Source: Bin55 sp965116055
GTDB taxonomy: Bacteria; Pseudomonadota; Gammaproteobacteria; Pseudomonadales; Azotimanducaceae
Direction of reading: 5' to 3'
Assembly: GCA_965116055.1 (NCBI GenBank)
Contig: OZ220466.1
Span: forward strand, 930,001-994,000
Length of the DNA stretch: 64,000 nucleotides
The notes under the pieces were generated by a model. The model worked only from the letters and a program-made list of their open reading frames with translations, was not told the DNA's origin and ran no database searches. Position 1 is the stretch's first letter. Each line of letters starts with the position of its first letter. Position numbers and translations under genes: made by a program. This document shows, one piece after another, positions 1 to 9,766 of the stretch.

Positions 1-1385
1 TTCAGGAGCGTTTCAGCCACATTGCCATCATGCACTCGATGATTTCGAACGCCAAACGTTTCGAGTCATGGGCTCAGACTGCGACGGGTGACATTCCCAT
101 CCTCGTGGGCACCCGGTCTGCCATATTTACGCCGTTCAAACGTTTAGGCGTTATCGTGGTGGATGAGGAACACGATCACTCATACAAGCAGAATGAATCG
201 TTGCGTTATTCAGCTCGCGATATCGCCGTTTTCCGCGCAAACGCATTAAAGATACCCTGCATACTAGGCAGTGCGACGCCATCCATGGAATCGACCTTTA
301 ACGCACGCAAGAATCGTTATCGCCGCCTCAAATTATCCCGTCGTCCAGGTCATGCTAAATTACCTTCGTTTCACATCCAGGATATGCGTCACACTGAGGT
401 GAAGGGTGGGATCTGCGCTCCGTTATTGCATCGGATCGGTGAACATCTGCGCCGCGATGGGCAAGTACTGGTACTCATCAACCGGCGTGGCCACTCAACC
501 TACTACTTCTGCACCTCTTGCGGTTGGACAGCTGTTTGTTCCGATTGCGAAGTGAAGCTAACGTGGCACGACGTACCGACTCGGTTCTTGCAATGCCATG
601 CATGTGGTCGTCGCTATCAACCAGTAACGCAATGTCCTGACTGCCACAAGGAAGACATCGGGATATCGGGTGTAGGTACGCAACAGGTAGAAGAGGTATT
701 GACGAAAGCGTTTCCAGGTGTGCCGCACCATCGAATTGATAGCGACAGCATTCGGACAAACAAAGAGCTGACGCGGGTATTCAACCGCTTGCAAAACTCA
801 CGCGAAGGGCTGTTAATTGGCACACAGATGTTAGCGAAGGGGCATCACTTCCCCAATATCACGCTCGTGGCGGTGATCGCCGCTGACCATGGTTTTTTAT
901 CCACAGATTTTCGCGGACCTGAGAGAACCGCGCAGTTGATCGTGCAAGTTGCAGGGAGGGCGGGTAGAGCGGAAAAACCTGGCGAAGTTTGGATTCAATC
1001 CTTTGATCCGACTAATAAGGACTTGGTATCGTTAGTTAACGATGGGTATAGTGGGTTTACGGATACTGAGTTGCGTATACGGGAGGAAGCTCGCCTGCCA
1101 CCATTTCGATATATGGCGGTGATTCGTGCGGAAGGCGCGGACGAGCTCGCTGCGGAGGATTTTTGCGGTAAAGTTCTAGACAAGTTGAGAAACAGCGATG
1201 TGGTCGTACTGGGTCCAGCCATTGCGCCGATCAGCAGAGTTGCCAAACAATATCGCTTTCAAGGGATCATACTTGCCTCCAAGCGACAGCAATTGCACGC
1301 TGCATTAAGTACAGTTGAACGCATGCGTCCGTCGTCTCGTAAAACGCGCTGGTCAATTGATGTCGACCCTAGCGAAATGGCGTAA
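1..1385 (+). CDS. priA: Primosomal protein N' (PriA helicase), 5'-truncated
   Basis: C-terminal part of the replication-restart helicase PriA, which remodels stalled forks and loads the primosome. The reading frame is already open at the left edge, so roughly the first 270 residues of a family protein of about 730 lie outside the window. Visible are the helicase motif II DEEH, the end of the first helicase lobe, and the PriA zinc-binding insert with eight cysteines (CTSCGW, CSDC, CHAC, CPDC). The second lobe follows with GTQMLAKGHHFP and the QVAGRAGRAEKPG motif VI. The stop is at 1383-1385, ten bases from the convergent gltD stop. The identification is firm; only the true start is unseen. Confidence 0.96.
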   Translation, partial: QERFSHIAIMHSMISNAKRFESWAQTATGDIPILVGTRSAIFTPFKRLGVIVVDEEHDHSYKQNESLRYSARDIAVFRANALKIPCILGSATPSMESTFNARKNRYRRLKLSRRPGHAKLPSFHIQDMRHTEVKGGICAPLLHRIGEHLRRDGQVLVLINRRGHSTYYFCTSCGWTAVCSDCEVKLTWHDVPTRFLQCHACGRRYQPVTQCPDCHKEDIGISGVGTQQVEEVLTKAFPGVPHHRIDSDSIRTNKELTRVFNRLQNSREGLLIGTQMLAKGHHFPNITLVAVIAADHGFLSTDFRGPERTAQLIVQVAGRAGRAEKPGEVWIQSFDPTNKDLVSLVNDGYSGFTDTELRIREEARLPPFRYMAVIRAEGADELAAEDFCGKVLDKLRNSDVVVLGPAIAPISRVAKQYRFQGIILASKRQQLHAALSTVERMRPSSRKTRWSIDVDPSEMA

Positions 1386-1395
1386 GAGTCGTCAA

Positions 1396-2889
1396 CTAGC
1401 CGGCGAGGGCCGTATCGTTCATAAGATAGCGATCAATTTCTCTTGCTGCTTCGCGGCCTTCGTGTATTGCCCATACAACCAGTGATTGACCTCGGCGACA
1501 GTCGCCAGCTGCGAAAACGCCTTCCATTGATGTTTGATAAACGCCTTTTGCTGCGAGATAGTTGCTTCGGGCATCAAGTTCCAGCGTAAGCGGTTCCGAT
1601 ACGTAGTGTTCAGGGCCGCGAAATCCCAGTGCAAGCAACACGCGATCGAATTCCCAGATTTTTTCAGTGCCTTCGACTGCCTGCGGTGTGCCTGATTCCA
1701 TACTGATGTCAAGCGTCTTGACGCCAGTGACGCGACCGTGTCTATTACCGATGAATTCCGTGGTGCTAATCGCGAATGTGCGAGGATCGGACCCGAATTT
1801 CGCTGCGGCTTCTTCGTGACCGTAATCAACGCGAAAGATCATGGGATATTCCGGCCATGGGTTGCTAGGTCGCCGATCTGTCGGATGTGCGGGAAACAAT
1901 TCGAAATTAACTAAGGCGGCACAACCTTGACGCATAGCAGTCCCCAAACAATCGGTGCCGGTGTCGCCACCGCCAATGACCAGCACCCTTTCGTCGTGTA
2001 CATTAATATAGTTGCCGTCCTGGTGTTTCGAATCCAGAAGACTTTTGGTATTTGCCGAAAGATATTCCATTGCAAAGTGAATCCCGGCCAGGTCGCGACC
2101 GGGCACCCGTAAATCGTTTGGTGTGGTTGCCCCGGTAGCCATCAACAGCGCGTCATGGGCGCGAGCTAATTCACGTACATCTAGCGAGCCGTTCGTCCCA
2201 TCGCCTACATTTGAGCTCGTCTTGAAGTCAATGCCTTCTTCTTCCAGGAGGGTTAGGCGGCGTGAGACGGTTCGTTCCTTATCTAACTTCATATTCGGAA
2301 TGCCGTACATGAGCAAACCACCCACGCGATCCGCGCGCTCATACACCGTGATGCTGTGGCCTTGCCGATTCAATTGCGCCGCTGCCGCGAGCCCGGCAGG
2401 CCCGGATCCAATAATCGCCACGGATTTGCCCGTTCTGTGCAGTGGGGGTTCAGCCTTAATCCATCCGTTTGCGAAACCTTTATCGACGATTGCCATCTCA
2501 ATGTTCTTGATCGTCACTGGCGGATCGGTTATGCCAAGTACGCAACTGCCTTCGCAGGGTGCAGGGCATACTCGACCGGTAAACTCTGGGAAGTTATTCG
2601 TGGTATGCAGCCTATCAAGTGCATCGCGCCATTGGTCGCGATAGACCAGATCATTCCATTCGGGAATTAGGTTGTGTATCGGGCAACCGGCTTTACTCAT
2701 CCGATTGTCGGGTAAAGTTTGCGATTGGCAGAACGGTACGCCGCAATCCATACAGCGTGCGCTTTGCGAAGCTAGCCTTGCTTCATCATGTGGTGTGTAA
2801 ATCTCATGATAGTCGCCAATTCGTTGTATCGGATCACGATAAGGGGCAGCGTTTCGAGCGAATTCAAGAAAACCGGTTGTGCTTCCCAC
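1396..2889 (-). CDS. gltD: Glutamate synthase (NADPH) small subunit
   Basis: Beta subunit (497 aa) of GOGAT. It passes electrons from NADPH through FAD and iron-sulfur clusters to the large subunit for the conversion of glutamine plus 2-oxoglutarate to two glutamates. The N-terminal cluster-binding cysteines are visible (CMDCGVPFC, then CPAPCEGSC). They are followed by the FAD dinucleotide fold (IIGSGPAGLAAA), the NADPH fold (VIGGGDTGTDCLG) and the C-terminal FAD motif FAAGDCRRGQSLVVWA. Its start lies seven bases after the gltB stop, so the two are one operon with gltB first. Cytoplasmic. Length is normal for the family. Confidence 0.97.
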   Translation of the reverse strand: MGSTTGFLEFARNAAPYRDPIQRIGDYHEIYTPHDEARLASQSARCMDCGVPFCQSQTLPDNRMSKAGCPIHNLIPEWNDLVYRDQWRDALDRLHTTNNFPEFTGRVCPAPCEGSCVLGITDPPVTIKNIEMAIVDKGFANGWIKAEPPLHRTGKSVAIIGSGPAGLAAAAQLNRQGHSITVYERADRVGGLLMYGIPNMKLDKERTVSRRLTLLEEEGIDFKTSSNVGDGTNGSLDVRELARAHDALLMATGATTPNDLRVPGRDLAGIHFAMEYLSANTKSLLDSKHQDGNYINVHDERVLVIGGGDTGTDCLGTAMRQGCAALVNFELFPAHPTDRRPSNPWPEYPMIFRVDYGHEEAAAKFGSDPRTFAISTTEFIGNRHGRVTGVKTLDISMESGTPQAVEGTEKIWEFDRVLLALGFRGPEHYVSEPLTLELDARSNYLAAKGVYQTSMEGVFAAGDCRRGQSLVVWAIHEGREAAREIDRYLMNDTALAG

Positions 2890-2896
2890 GTGCTAG

Positions 2897-5800
2897 CTAC
2901 ACTTCCGACGAGGCAAGATCTAGTTGTTCCGACGCATTTTCAAGAACACGCTTATAGTCAGTGGGCATCACCTTACGGAACATCGGCACTGAACGTGTCC
3001 AGTTGTCCAGAATACGCTTGGCCACCACTGAGCCAGTATAGATCGCGTGTTGATCAATCAGGCGTTTGAGCTCCGTAACCTCGTTGCGATCCGCGAGTTT
3101 TTCAAGCTCGACGAGTTCCATGTTGCACTTTGATGGAAATTGTTGATGAGGATCCCACACATAGGCAACGCCACCGCTCATACCCGCCGCGAAATTTCGA
3201 CCCGTTGCGCCGAGTACTACCACACGACCGCCAGTCATGTACTCGCAGCCATGATCGCCAACGCCTTCGATCACTGCCGTCGCGCCGCTATTGCGTACGC
3301 AAAATCGTTCCGCTGCAATGCCTCTTAAATAGCACTCGCCACTTGTAGCGCCATAGAGTGCGACGTTTCCGATAAGTATTTGTTCTTCGGAATTAAACGG
3401 TGAGTTTTTAGGTGGGTAGATAATCAATCGGCCGCCGGACAATCCTTTGCCGATATAGTCGTTGGCATCGCCTTCGATTTCCAGTGTGACTCCTTTCGCA
3501 AGCCACGCGCCAAAACTTTGACCCGCGCTGCCGGTGAATTTGAAGTGAACGGTGTCGTCGGGAAGCATGTCGGGTCCCACAGCCTTCACGATGGCGTGTG
3601 AAAGCATGCCGCCCACGACGCGATTAGCGTTACTAATCGGTAGCGCCGCTCGCACCGATTTGCCATCGCGCAATGCAGGTTGTGCCAGCTCGATCAATGT
3701 ATGGTCTAGTGCTTTGTCGAGACCATGATCTTGATTGTGTTGTCGATATATGCCGAGACAATCCGGTGGAGGTTCAATGGGAGTGAGCATCTTTTCAAGG
3801 TTGAGTGCCTTCGCTTTCCAATGGTCGGTTGGAAGGTCGATATGTAGTAAATCGCTTCGACCGACCATCTCATTGATGGTACGCAAACCGTGCGCCGCCA
3901 TGATCATGCGAAGCTCTTTGGCGACCATAAAAAGGTAGTTCAATACATGCTCAGGCGTCCCGGTAAAGCGTTTACGCAGGACGGGATCTTGGGTTGCAAT
4001 ACCGACCGGGCATGTATTCAGATGACACTTCCGCATCATAATACAGCCCATGGCTACTAGGGGGGCAGTCGCAAAGCCGTACTCTTCCGCTCCAAGACAT
4101 GTCGCAATAGCCACATCGCGCCCGGTCTTGAGTTGTCCGTCCACTTGCAAAGTGACGCGCGACCGTAGATTATTGAGGACGAGCGTTTGATGAGTTTCGG
4201 ATAAACCCAGCTCCCAGGGAATACCAGCATGTTTGATCGACGTTAACGGCGAAGCGCCCGTACCACCGACATCACCGGCGATCACGAGATGGTCGGTACG
4301 AGCCTTCGTCACTCCTGCTGCAACCGTGCCAACGCCGACTTCTGAGCAGAGTTTGACGCTTATTTCGGCACTGGGATTGGCATTTTTTAGATCGTGGATA
4401 AGTTGCGCAATATCTTCGATGGAATAAATGTCGTGGTGTGGTGGCGGGCTTATCAACCCTACGCCTGGTGTGGAGTTACGTATCCTGGCGATGTAGTTGT
4501 CAACCTTCGTGCCAGGCAGTTCGCCGCCTTCACCAGGTTTTGCGCCTTGCACGATTTTGATCTGCAATTGGTCAGCATTGGTCAGGTAGTCAATAGTCAC
4601 GCCGAACCGTCCGCTCGCCACTTGCTTGATAGCGGATCTGCGCCAATCGCCATTACTTTCAGGATAAAAGCGGGCGGAGTCTTCGCCGCCTTCGCCGGAG
4701 TTCGATTTTCCACCAACGCGATTCATGGCAATCGCAAGCGATTCATGTGCTTCAGCGGAAATCGACCCAAAGCTCATGGCACCGGTAGCGAAGCGTTTCA
4801 TGATTTCCGCTTCGGATTCGACCTCGTCCAATGGTATTGGGACATCGGGCGATTGATCTACAAAGCTCAGCAACCCCCGTAGATTCGCTTCTCGAGTGTT
4901 AAGCTCGTTGACGTGCTTGCTGAAGCGCCAATAGGCTTCTTCATTGTCATGGCGCGCGGCAAACTGCAGATCAGCAATCGCTTCGGGATCCCACATATGG
5001 CGCAAGCCGCCGAGCCGCCAGTGAAAATCGCCAGCATTCGGCAATATAGGAATGCGCACGACGTTGCGGCCCGGGAAACCGATTTCATGTCGCCGACGCA
5101 TTTCTTCGGTTAATACGTCGAAGCCGATGCCGCCAACGCGACTGGCAGTTCCAGCGAATGCTCGCTCGACGACTTTCTGTGCAAGTCCGACAGCCTCAAA
5201 GATCTGTGCGCCTTTGTATGACTGCAGCGTAGAGATGCCCATCTTGGCCATGACTTTCATCATACCCTTCGCAACGGCTTTTTTGTATGCTCGGACGACA
5301 TCCTTATCGTTTTGTACATGGTCTGCGGCGTCTAAATAACCGTCGCGACGCGCTTGCCATAGTGCTTCGAACGCGAGATAAGGGTTTATTGCATCAGCGC
5401 CGTAGCCAATGAGCAGACTATGGTGATGCACTTCGCGTGCTTCACCTGTTTCGAGTAATAACCCAATGCGAGTTCGAGCGTGATTACGAATAAGATGATG
5501 GTGTACCGTGCCGACTGCCAATAGTGCGGCAATCGCGATACGATGTTGGTTCATAGCACGGTCGGACAGTACGACGATGCGATAGCCATCACGAATCGCC
5601 TGTAGCGTTTCGTTCGAGATACGATCAAGTGCATTCTGTAAGCCTTGCGTTCGCTCGGATACAGGAAACGTTGCATCGATGGTTTTGGTGCGCCAACCTC
5701 GAATATCCATCTTTTGAATGCTTGCCAACTCTTCGTTGCTCAAGATGGGGTGCGGTATGCGAAGTCGGTTGGCATGTTGTTCGGAGACAGTTAGTAAGTT

Positions 5801-7483
5801 CTCCTCGGGGCCGATATAACACTCCAACGCCATGATGATTTCCTCGCGGATCGAATCAATCGCAGGATTCGTGACTTGTGCAAACAACTGCTTAAAGTAG
5901 TCGTACAACATGCGAGGTTGATCGGACATAACTGCTAGTGCGGCATCGTTACCCATGGAGCCCAGTGGATCGCGGAGCTCCGTAACCATGGGTATCAGCA
6001 TGAACTGCATGGTTTCGGTTGTATAGCCATGCGCTTGCATGCGCTGTAACAACGTGTCTGGTTCGTATCCTGGCACTGTATGAGGAATCGGTAGTTGGTC
6101 CAACTCCACCCGTTGGTTCGTGAGCCACTGTCGCCACGGTTGTTTTGTGGACCACTCCGCCTTGATTTCTTCATCAGGAACCAATCGACCGGCGGCAAAA
6201 TCGATCAAAAATAGCTTGCCTGGTTGTAAGCGCCCCTTCGCTACGACCTTGCTGGGCTCAATATCCAGTACGCCGACTTCAGATGCCATGATGCAGCGAT
6301 CGTCAGCCGTGATGTAATATCTTGATGGACGTAAACCGTTGCGGTCCAGGACTGCACCGATATACGTTCCATCGGTAAATGCAATGGATGCCGGGCCGTC
6401 CCAAGGTTCCATCAGGCAGGAGTTGAATTCATAGAACGCCTTACGTTCATCCGACATACCGTCATGATGTTGCCAGGCTTCAGGAATCATCATGAGCACG
6501 GATTCCTGCAACGTTCGACCGGTAAGCAGCAAAAACTCCAACACGTTATCGAACACACCAGAATCTGAGCAATCCGGCTCGATCACTGGGAATACTTTCG
6601 ATAAATCGTCCTTGAATAGATCCGATTTGACGACGCCTTCTCTTGCATTCATCCAATTCGTGTTGCCGAGAAGCGTGTTGATTTCACCGTTGTGGCTCAT
6701 GTACCGGTTCGGCTGAGCGCGATCCCAAGAAGGGAATGTATTTGTCGAAAATCGTGAGTGCACCATGGCCAGATGCGATTCGAAATCGGCTGCTTGCAGA
6801 TCCGGGAAAAATGGGAATAACTGCAATGGCGTCAGCATGCCTTTGTAGACGATGACCTTCGTGGACAAGCTGGCAATGTAAAAGAGCTTCTGGGAATCGC
6901 AATGGCGATCGTTTTTAATGCGGTGTGTTGCCAATTTGCGTATGATGTAGAGGCGACGTTCGAGCTCGTCCTCTGAAGCGCACCCGACTCCGCCGACGAA
7001 ACAATGCATCATGTGTGGCATCGTGCGTCGCGCCGCGCTACCGATATCTGCCGCGTCTGGGTCAATGGGTACGTCGCGCCAACCAAGAAGCTTCTGACCT
7101 GCTTCCACGATGGCGCTTTCAACGATTTGTTGACACGCGGCGCGCTCGCTAGGCTCCTGAGGCAGAAAAACGATACCGACACCGTATGTCCCTCGGTCGG
7201 GTAGAGGTGCATCATGCGCTTCACGGTATATTCGCTTGAAGAATGACTGTGGTATCGCAGTCAAGATACCGGCGCCATCACCAGTGTTTTTCTCATACCC
7301 TATGCCGCCGCGATGTACCATGCAACAATTCATGTGCTCGGCATCTTCAAGAATACGCCGGCTTGCACGCCCTTTGATGTCGCAAACGAACCCTACGCCG
7401 CAGGAATCCGACTCATTTTTTGGATCATAGAGTCCAACTGGCATATTAGGTCGAATAGGACGGGTGTATTGGGAAGTGGTCAT
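2897..7483 (-). CDS. gltB: Glutamate synthase (NADPH) large subunit
   Basis: Alpha subunit (1528 aa) of GOGAT, the main ammonia-assimilating partner of glutamine synthetase. Cys28 in DSCGVGF is the expected N-terminal nucleophile of the glutamine amidotransferase domain after removal of a short propeptide. The central domain and the FMN-binding synthase domain follow (GEGGEDSARF, KPGEGGELPG, GDVGGTGASP). The 3Fe-4S cysteines are in CIMMRKCHLNTCPVG. The C-terminal GXGXG beta-helix domain is complete (GGRLIIYPP, YMTGGRVVVLG). First gene of the gltBD operon. No strong ribosome site was seen before the ATG at 7483. Confidence 0.97.
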   Translation of the reverse strand: MTTSQYTRPIRPNMPVGLYDPKNESDSCGVGFVCDIKGRASRRILEDAEHMNCCMVHRGGIGYEKNTGDGAGILTAIPQSFFKRIYREAHDAPLPDRGTYGVGIVFLPQEPSERAACQQIVESAIVEAGQKLLGWRDVPIDPDAADIGSAARRTMPHMMHCFVGGVGCASEDELERRLYIIRKLATHRIKNDRHCDSQKLFYIASLSTKVIVYKGMLTPLQLFPFFPDLQAADFESHLAMVHSRFSTNTFPSWDRAQPNRYMSHNGEINTLLGNTNWMNAREGVVKSDLFKDDLSKVFPVIEPDCSDSGVFDNVLEFLLLTGRTLQESVLMMIPEAWQHHDGMSDERKAFYEFNSCLMEPWDGPASIAFTDGTYIGAVLDRNGLRPSRYYITADDRCIMASEVGVLDIEPSKVVAKGRLQPGKLFLIDFAAGRLVPDEEIKAEWSTKQPWRQWLTNQRVELDQLPIPHTVPGYEPDTLLQRMQAHGYTTETMQFMLIPMVTELRDPLGSMGNDAALAVMSDQPRMLYDYFKQLFAQVTNPAIDSIREEIIMALECYIGPEENLLTVSEQHANRLRIPHPILSNEELASIQKMDIRGWRTKTIDATFPVSERTQGLQNALDRISNETLQAIRDGYRIVVLSDRAMNQHRIAIAALLAVGTVHHHLIRNHARTRIGLLLETGEAREVHHHSLLIGYGADAINPYLAFEALWQARRDGYLDAADHVQNDKDVVRAYKKAVAKGMMKVMAKMGISTLQSYKGAQIFEAVGLAQKVVERAFAGTASRVGGIGFDVLTEEMRRRHEIGFPGRNVVRIPILPNAGDFHWRLGGLRHMWDPEAIADLQFAARHDNEEAYWRFSKHVNELNTREANLRGLLSFVDQSPDVPIPLDEVESEAEIMKRFATGAMSFGSISAEAHESLAIAMNRVGGKSNSGEGGEDSARFYPESNGDWRRSAIKQVASGRFGVTIDYLTNADQLQIKIVQGAKPGEGGELPGTKVDNYIARIRNSTPGVGLISPPPHHDIYSIEDIAQLIHDLKNANPSAEISVKLCSEVGVGTVAAGVTKARTDHLVIAGDVGGTGASPLTSIKHAGIPWELGLSETHQTLVLNNLRSRVTLQVDGQLKTGRDVAIATCLGAEEYGFATAPLVAMGCIMMRKCHLNTCPVGIATQDPVLRKRFTGTPEHVLNYLFMVAKELRMIMAAHGLRTINEMVGRSDLLHIDLPTDHWKAKALNLEKMLTPIEPPPDCLGIYRQHNQDHGLDKALDHTLIELAQPALRDGKSVRAALPISNANRVVGGMLSHAIVKAVGPDMLPDDTVHFKFTGSAGQSFGAWLAKGVTLEIEGDANDYIGKGLSGGRLIIYPPKNSPFNSEEQILIGNVALYGATSGECYLRGIAAERFCVRNSGATAVIEGVGDHGCEYMTGGRVVVLGATGRNFAAGMSGGVAYVWDPHQQFPSKCNMELVELEKLADRNEVTELKRLIDQHAIYTGSVVAKRILDNWTRSVPMFRKVMPTDYKRVLENASEQLDLASSEV

Positions 7484-7830
7484 CTTTGTGAATGTTGCGA
7501 GGTCGATTCAATAGCTCGGCTAGTTTGAACTAAGCCAGAACGAGTCCAGTAAGTACGAATGGCCTGCTAAGCGGTTTTCTCGTTGTCGTATTGGTAACTC
7601 GCGGCGTAGGACATCATGTGCCATGGGTGTAAACGCTATTGAGATTGACGAGTACCTAAGATAACGAACGACTGCCAGTTCTTGAGCGTAAAAATCAAGC
7701 GCCATGTAATCAGTGAGATTTTATTCTAAAAACGTCAATACGATTCGATATTCCACATATTGAAGCGGTTATTTGTTCATTTGATAGATTGTTTAGGCTT
7801 TGTGCTACATTGAGCAGCGACTGATTAGCT
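7484..7830. other. Intergenic region between divergent gltB and NUDIX genes
   Basis: This 347-base spacer must hold the promoters of the leftward gltBD operon and the rightward NUDIX gene. A 61-codon frame on the minus strand (7520-7705) has no recognisable content. I see no clear operator, hairpin or riboswitch. Confidence 0.5.
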
Positions 7831-8274
7831 ATGAATAAGGGTACAGAAAAAAGTGAACGGCTCTGGGTTAACGTGGTCGTTCACACGCTCATCTGGGATC
7901 GAACAAGGACAAAACTGCTATTGTTAGAGCGAGCTAATACAGGATACTTGGACGGATGCTATACGTTGCCAGGTGGGCATCTTAATAAAGGTGAATCTTT
8001 GCTGGCTGCTGCCCGGCGAGAAGCTTGCGAGGAGGTTGGGCTTGAATTGTTGGAGTTGGAACCTTGTTGCGTTTTACCCTTTCGAGGCGGCGTCAACATG
8101 GTTTTTCAGAGCTACACGTGGAGCGGGAAGCCTGTAAATGCAGAGCCCCATCGTTGCTCGGAAGTGGCGTGGTTTATTAAAGACAAGTTACCTGATACGG
8201 CTGTACCGTGGTTGACTAAGGCGATAGAACTTCACGATACGGATGCATGGTATTACGATTTCAGCACACCTTAG
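7831..8274 (+). CDS. NUDIX hydrolase
   Basis: Small cytoplasmic pyrophosphohydrolase (147 aa) acting on a nucleoside diphosphate linked to another group. The Nudix box is complete: GGHLNKGE, then REACEEVGLEL, giving the G-x5-E-x7-REUxEExGU pattern with the metal-binding glutamates. WVNVVVHTLIWD at the N-terminus and LLLLERANTGYLDG before the box are typical of MutT-like and ADP-ribose or NADH pyrophosphatase-like members. The C-terminal CSEVAWF is a common Nudix end motif. The substrate cannot be told from sequence. It stands alone, upstream of mdh on the same strand with about 108 bases between. Confidence 0.93.
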   Translation: MNKGTEKSERLWVNVVVHTLIWDRTRTKLLLLERANTGYLDGCYTLPGGHLNKGESLLAAARREACEEVGLELLELEPCCVLPFRGGVNMVFQSYTWSGKPVNAEPHRCSEVAWFIKDKLPDTAVPWLTKAIELHDTDAWYYDFSTP

Positions 8275-8382
8275 TCCGCTAGCGAAGTCAGGCTCACGCG
8301 ACTTATGAAGGTCTGCTCGACTGTAAGCAACGTAGGCTTTGCTAGCTACAATGTTGCTGTTCGTTAGTTTTTGAGAATTTCT

Positions 8383-9354
8383 ATGCCTGATCCTATTCGC
8401 ATTGCGGTCACCGGTGCAGCGGGACAAATCGGGTATGCGTTGTTATTCCGGATTGCCGCGGGCGCTCTGTTGGGTAGGGAACAGCCAATAGAACTTAGAC
8501 TCCTGGAAATCCCACCAGCTATGGATGCATTGCGCGGCGTCGTGATGGAAATTGACGATTGTGCGCTCCCCCTCGTCAAAAAAGTTGTCATCACCGATCA
8601 ACCTGAGGTTGCATTTGAAGGTGTCGATATCGCCATGTTGGTGGGGTCTAAACCTCGCGGTCCAGGCATGGAGCGCAATGACCTACTTGAAGCAAACGGT
8701 GCAATTTTTTCAGTTCAAGGCAGAGCGCTGAGTAAACATGCTGCGAGACATGTAAAAGTGCTTGTGGTTGGGAATCCTGCAAATACAAATTGCTTGATTG
8801 CTCAGCACAACGCGCCTGATTTGAGTCCGGCTAATTTCGCTGCAATGACAAAACTCGATCACAATCGCGCGGTAGCGCAGCTCGCATCGAAAACGGAAAT
8901 CGCGGTTGATGCGATTGATGGGTTAGCGATATGGGGCAATCACTCATCCACGATGTTTCCGGATCTTATCAATGCAACCATTGCCGGAGTCCCAGCACTG
9001 GATACCGTCACTCAGACTTGGTATGAAGACTCATTCATTCCAATCATTCAACAGCGGGGCGCCGAGATTATTGCCGCGCGTGGTTCTTCGAGCGCCGCAA
9101 GCGCTGCAAACGCAGCTATCGAACACATGCGTGAGTGGGTGCAGGGATCAGAAGGAATCACAAGCATGGCAATCTATAGCGACGGCGCGTATAACGTTGC
9201 GGAAGGATTGATTTTCTCGTATCCGGTGACGGTTAAAGATGGCACGATACGGGTTGGTGCCGATCGCAGAATAAACGATTTTGCGCGCTTGAAAATAAAA
9301 GCTTCAGAAGCTGAATTAATAGAGGAGCGGGATGCCGTTGCTCATCTTCTTTAA
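8383..9354 (+). CDS. mdh: Malate dehydrogenase
   Basis: NAD-dependent malate dehydrogenase (323 aa from the ATG at 8383) interconverting malate and oxaloacetate in the citric acid cycle. The Rossmann motif is VTGAAGQIGYALLF. The substrate-clamp arginines are in KPRGPGMERNDLL, and the Asp-His relay is LDHNRA plus the catalytic histidine in IWGNHSSTMFPD. It belongs to the cytosolic-type MDH group widespread in proteobacteria and actinobacteria rather than the E. coli type. An in-frame TTG at 8371 would add four residues, but the ATG gives the usual MPDPIRIAVTGAAG start. Monocistronic by spacing. Confidence 0.96.
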   Translation: MPDPIRIAVTGAAGQIGYALLFRIAAGALLGREQPIELRLLEIPPAMDALRGVVMEIDDCALPLVKKVVITDQPEVAFEGVDIAMLVGSKPRGPGMERNDLLEANGAIFSVQGRALSKHAARHVKVLVVGNPANTNCLIAQHNAPDLSPANFAAMTKLDHNRAVAQLASKTEIAVDAIDGLAIWGNHSSTMFPDLINATIAGVPALDTVTQTWYEDSFIPIIQQRGAEIIAARGSSSAASAANAAIEHMREWVQGSEGITSMAIYSDGAYNVAEGLIFSYPVTVKDGTIRVGADRRINDFARLKIKASEAELIEERDAVAHLL

Positions 9355-9419
9355 GGTGGGAATTCCTTGTCTCAAAGTAGAATTCGCGGTTTCCGAAATG
9401 CTGGTAAGACTTCGTTTGC

Positions 9420-9725
9420 ATGCCTAGTTTGACGACAGGACAGCGGCTTAAAAGCACTGTGTGCAGTACAGAAATCATGGTGATTAGTGCACCTGACGCT
9501 GACCTTGATTTGACATGCGGTGGCGCGCCTATGGGTGAAAACGCCGAGAACAAAGGTGGCCCAATCAATCCAGACTTTGCGAACGGTACAACGATAGGTA
9601 AACGGTACGTTACCGAAGATGGTGAGCTTGAGCTACTATGCGTTAAACCGGGTGATGGGTCGTTGGCTGTGAACAGTACGGAACTTAAGATAAAAGAATC
9701 GAAGAAATTACCTAAGACTGACTAG
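9420..9725 (+). CDS. Small CGGAPM-motif protein preceding an acyl-CoA ligase
   Basis: A 101-residue soluble protein with no signal peptide. A single cysteine pattern LTCGGAPMGEN sits in the middle, and a later LELLCVKPGDGSL resembles a beta hairpin. As I recall, small proteins with this CGGxPM pattern occur beside AMP-forming ligases, and here the ligase start follows by about 41 bases on the same strand, so they are probably co-transcribed. The two cysteines could bind metal or be modified. No function is established. Codon use and composition match the neighbours. The start is the first in-frame ATG (9420). Confidence 0.7.
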   Translation: MPSLTTGQRLKSTVCSTEIMVISAPDADLDLTCGGAPMGENAENKGGPINPDFANGTTIGKRYVTEDGELELLCVKPGDGSLAVNSTELKIKESKKLPKTD

Positions 9726-9766
9726 CGGCTAACGCCAGCCGGCGTCATACGGCTAGGAATTTAGTT

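Noticed and set aside
7520..7705. 61-codon minus-strand frame upstream of gltB
   Set aside because: No protein-like pattern or ribosome site, and it occupies the likely gltB promoter region.
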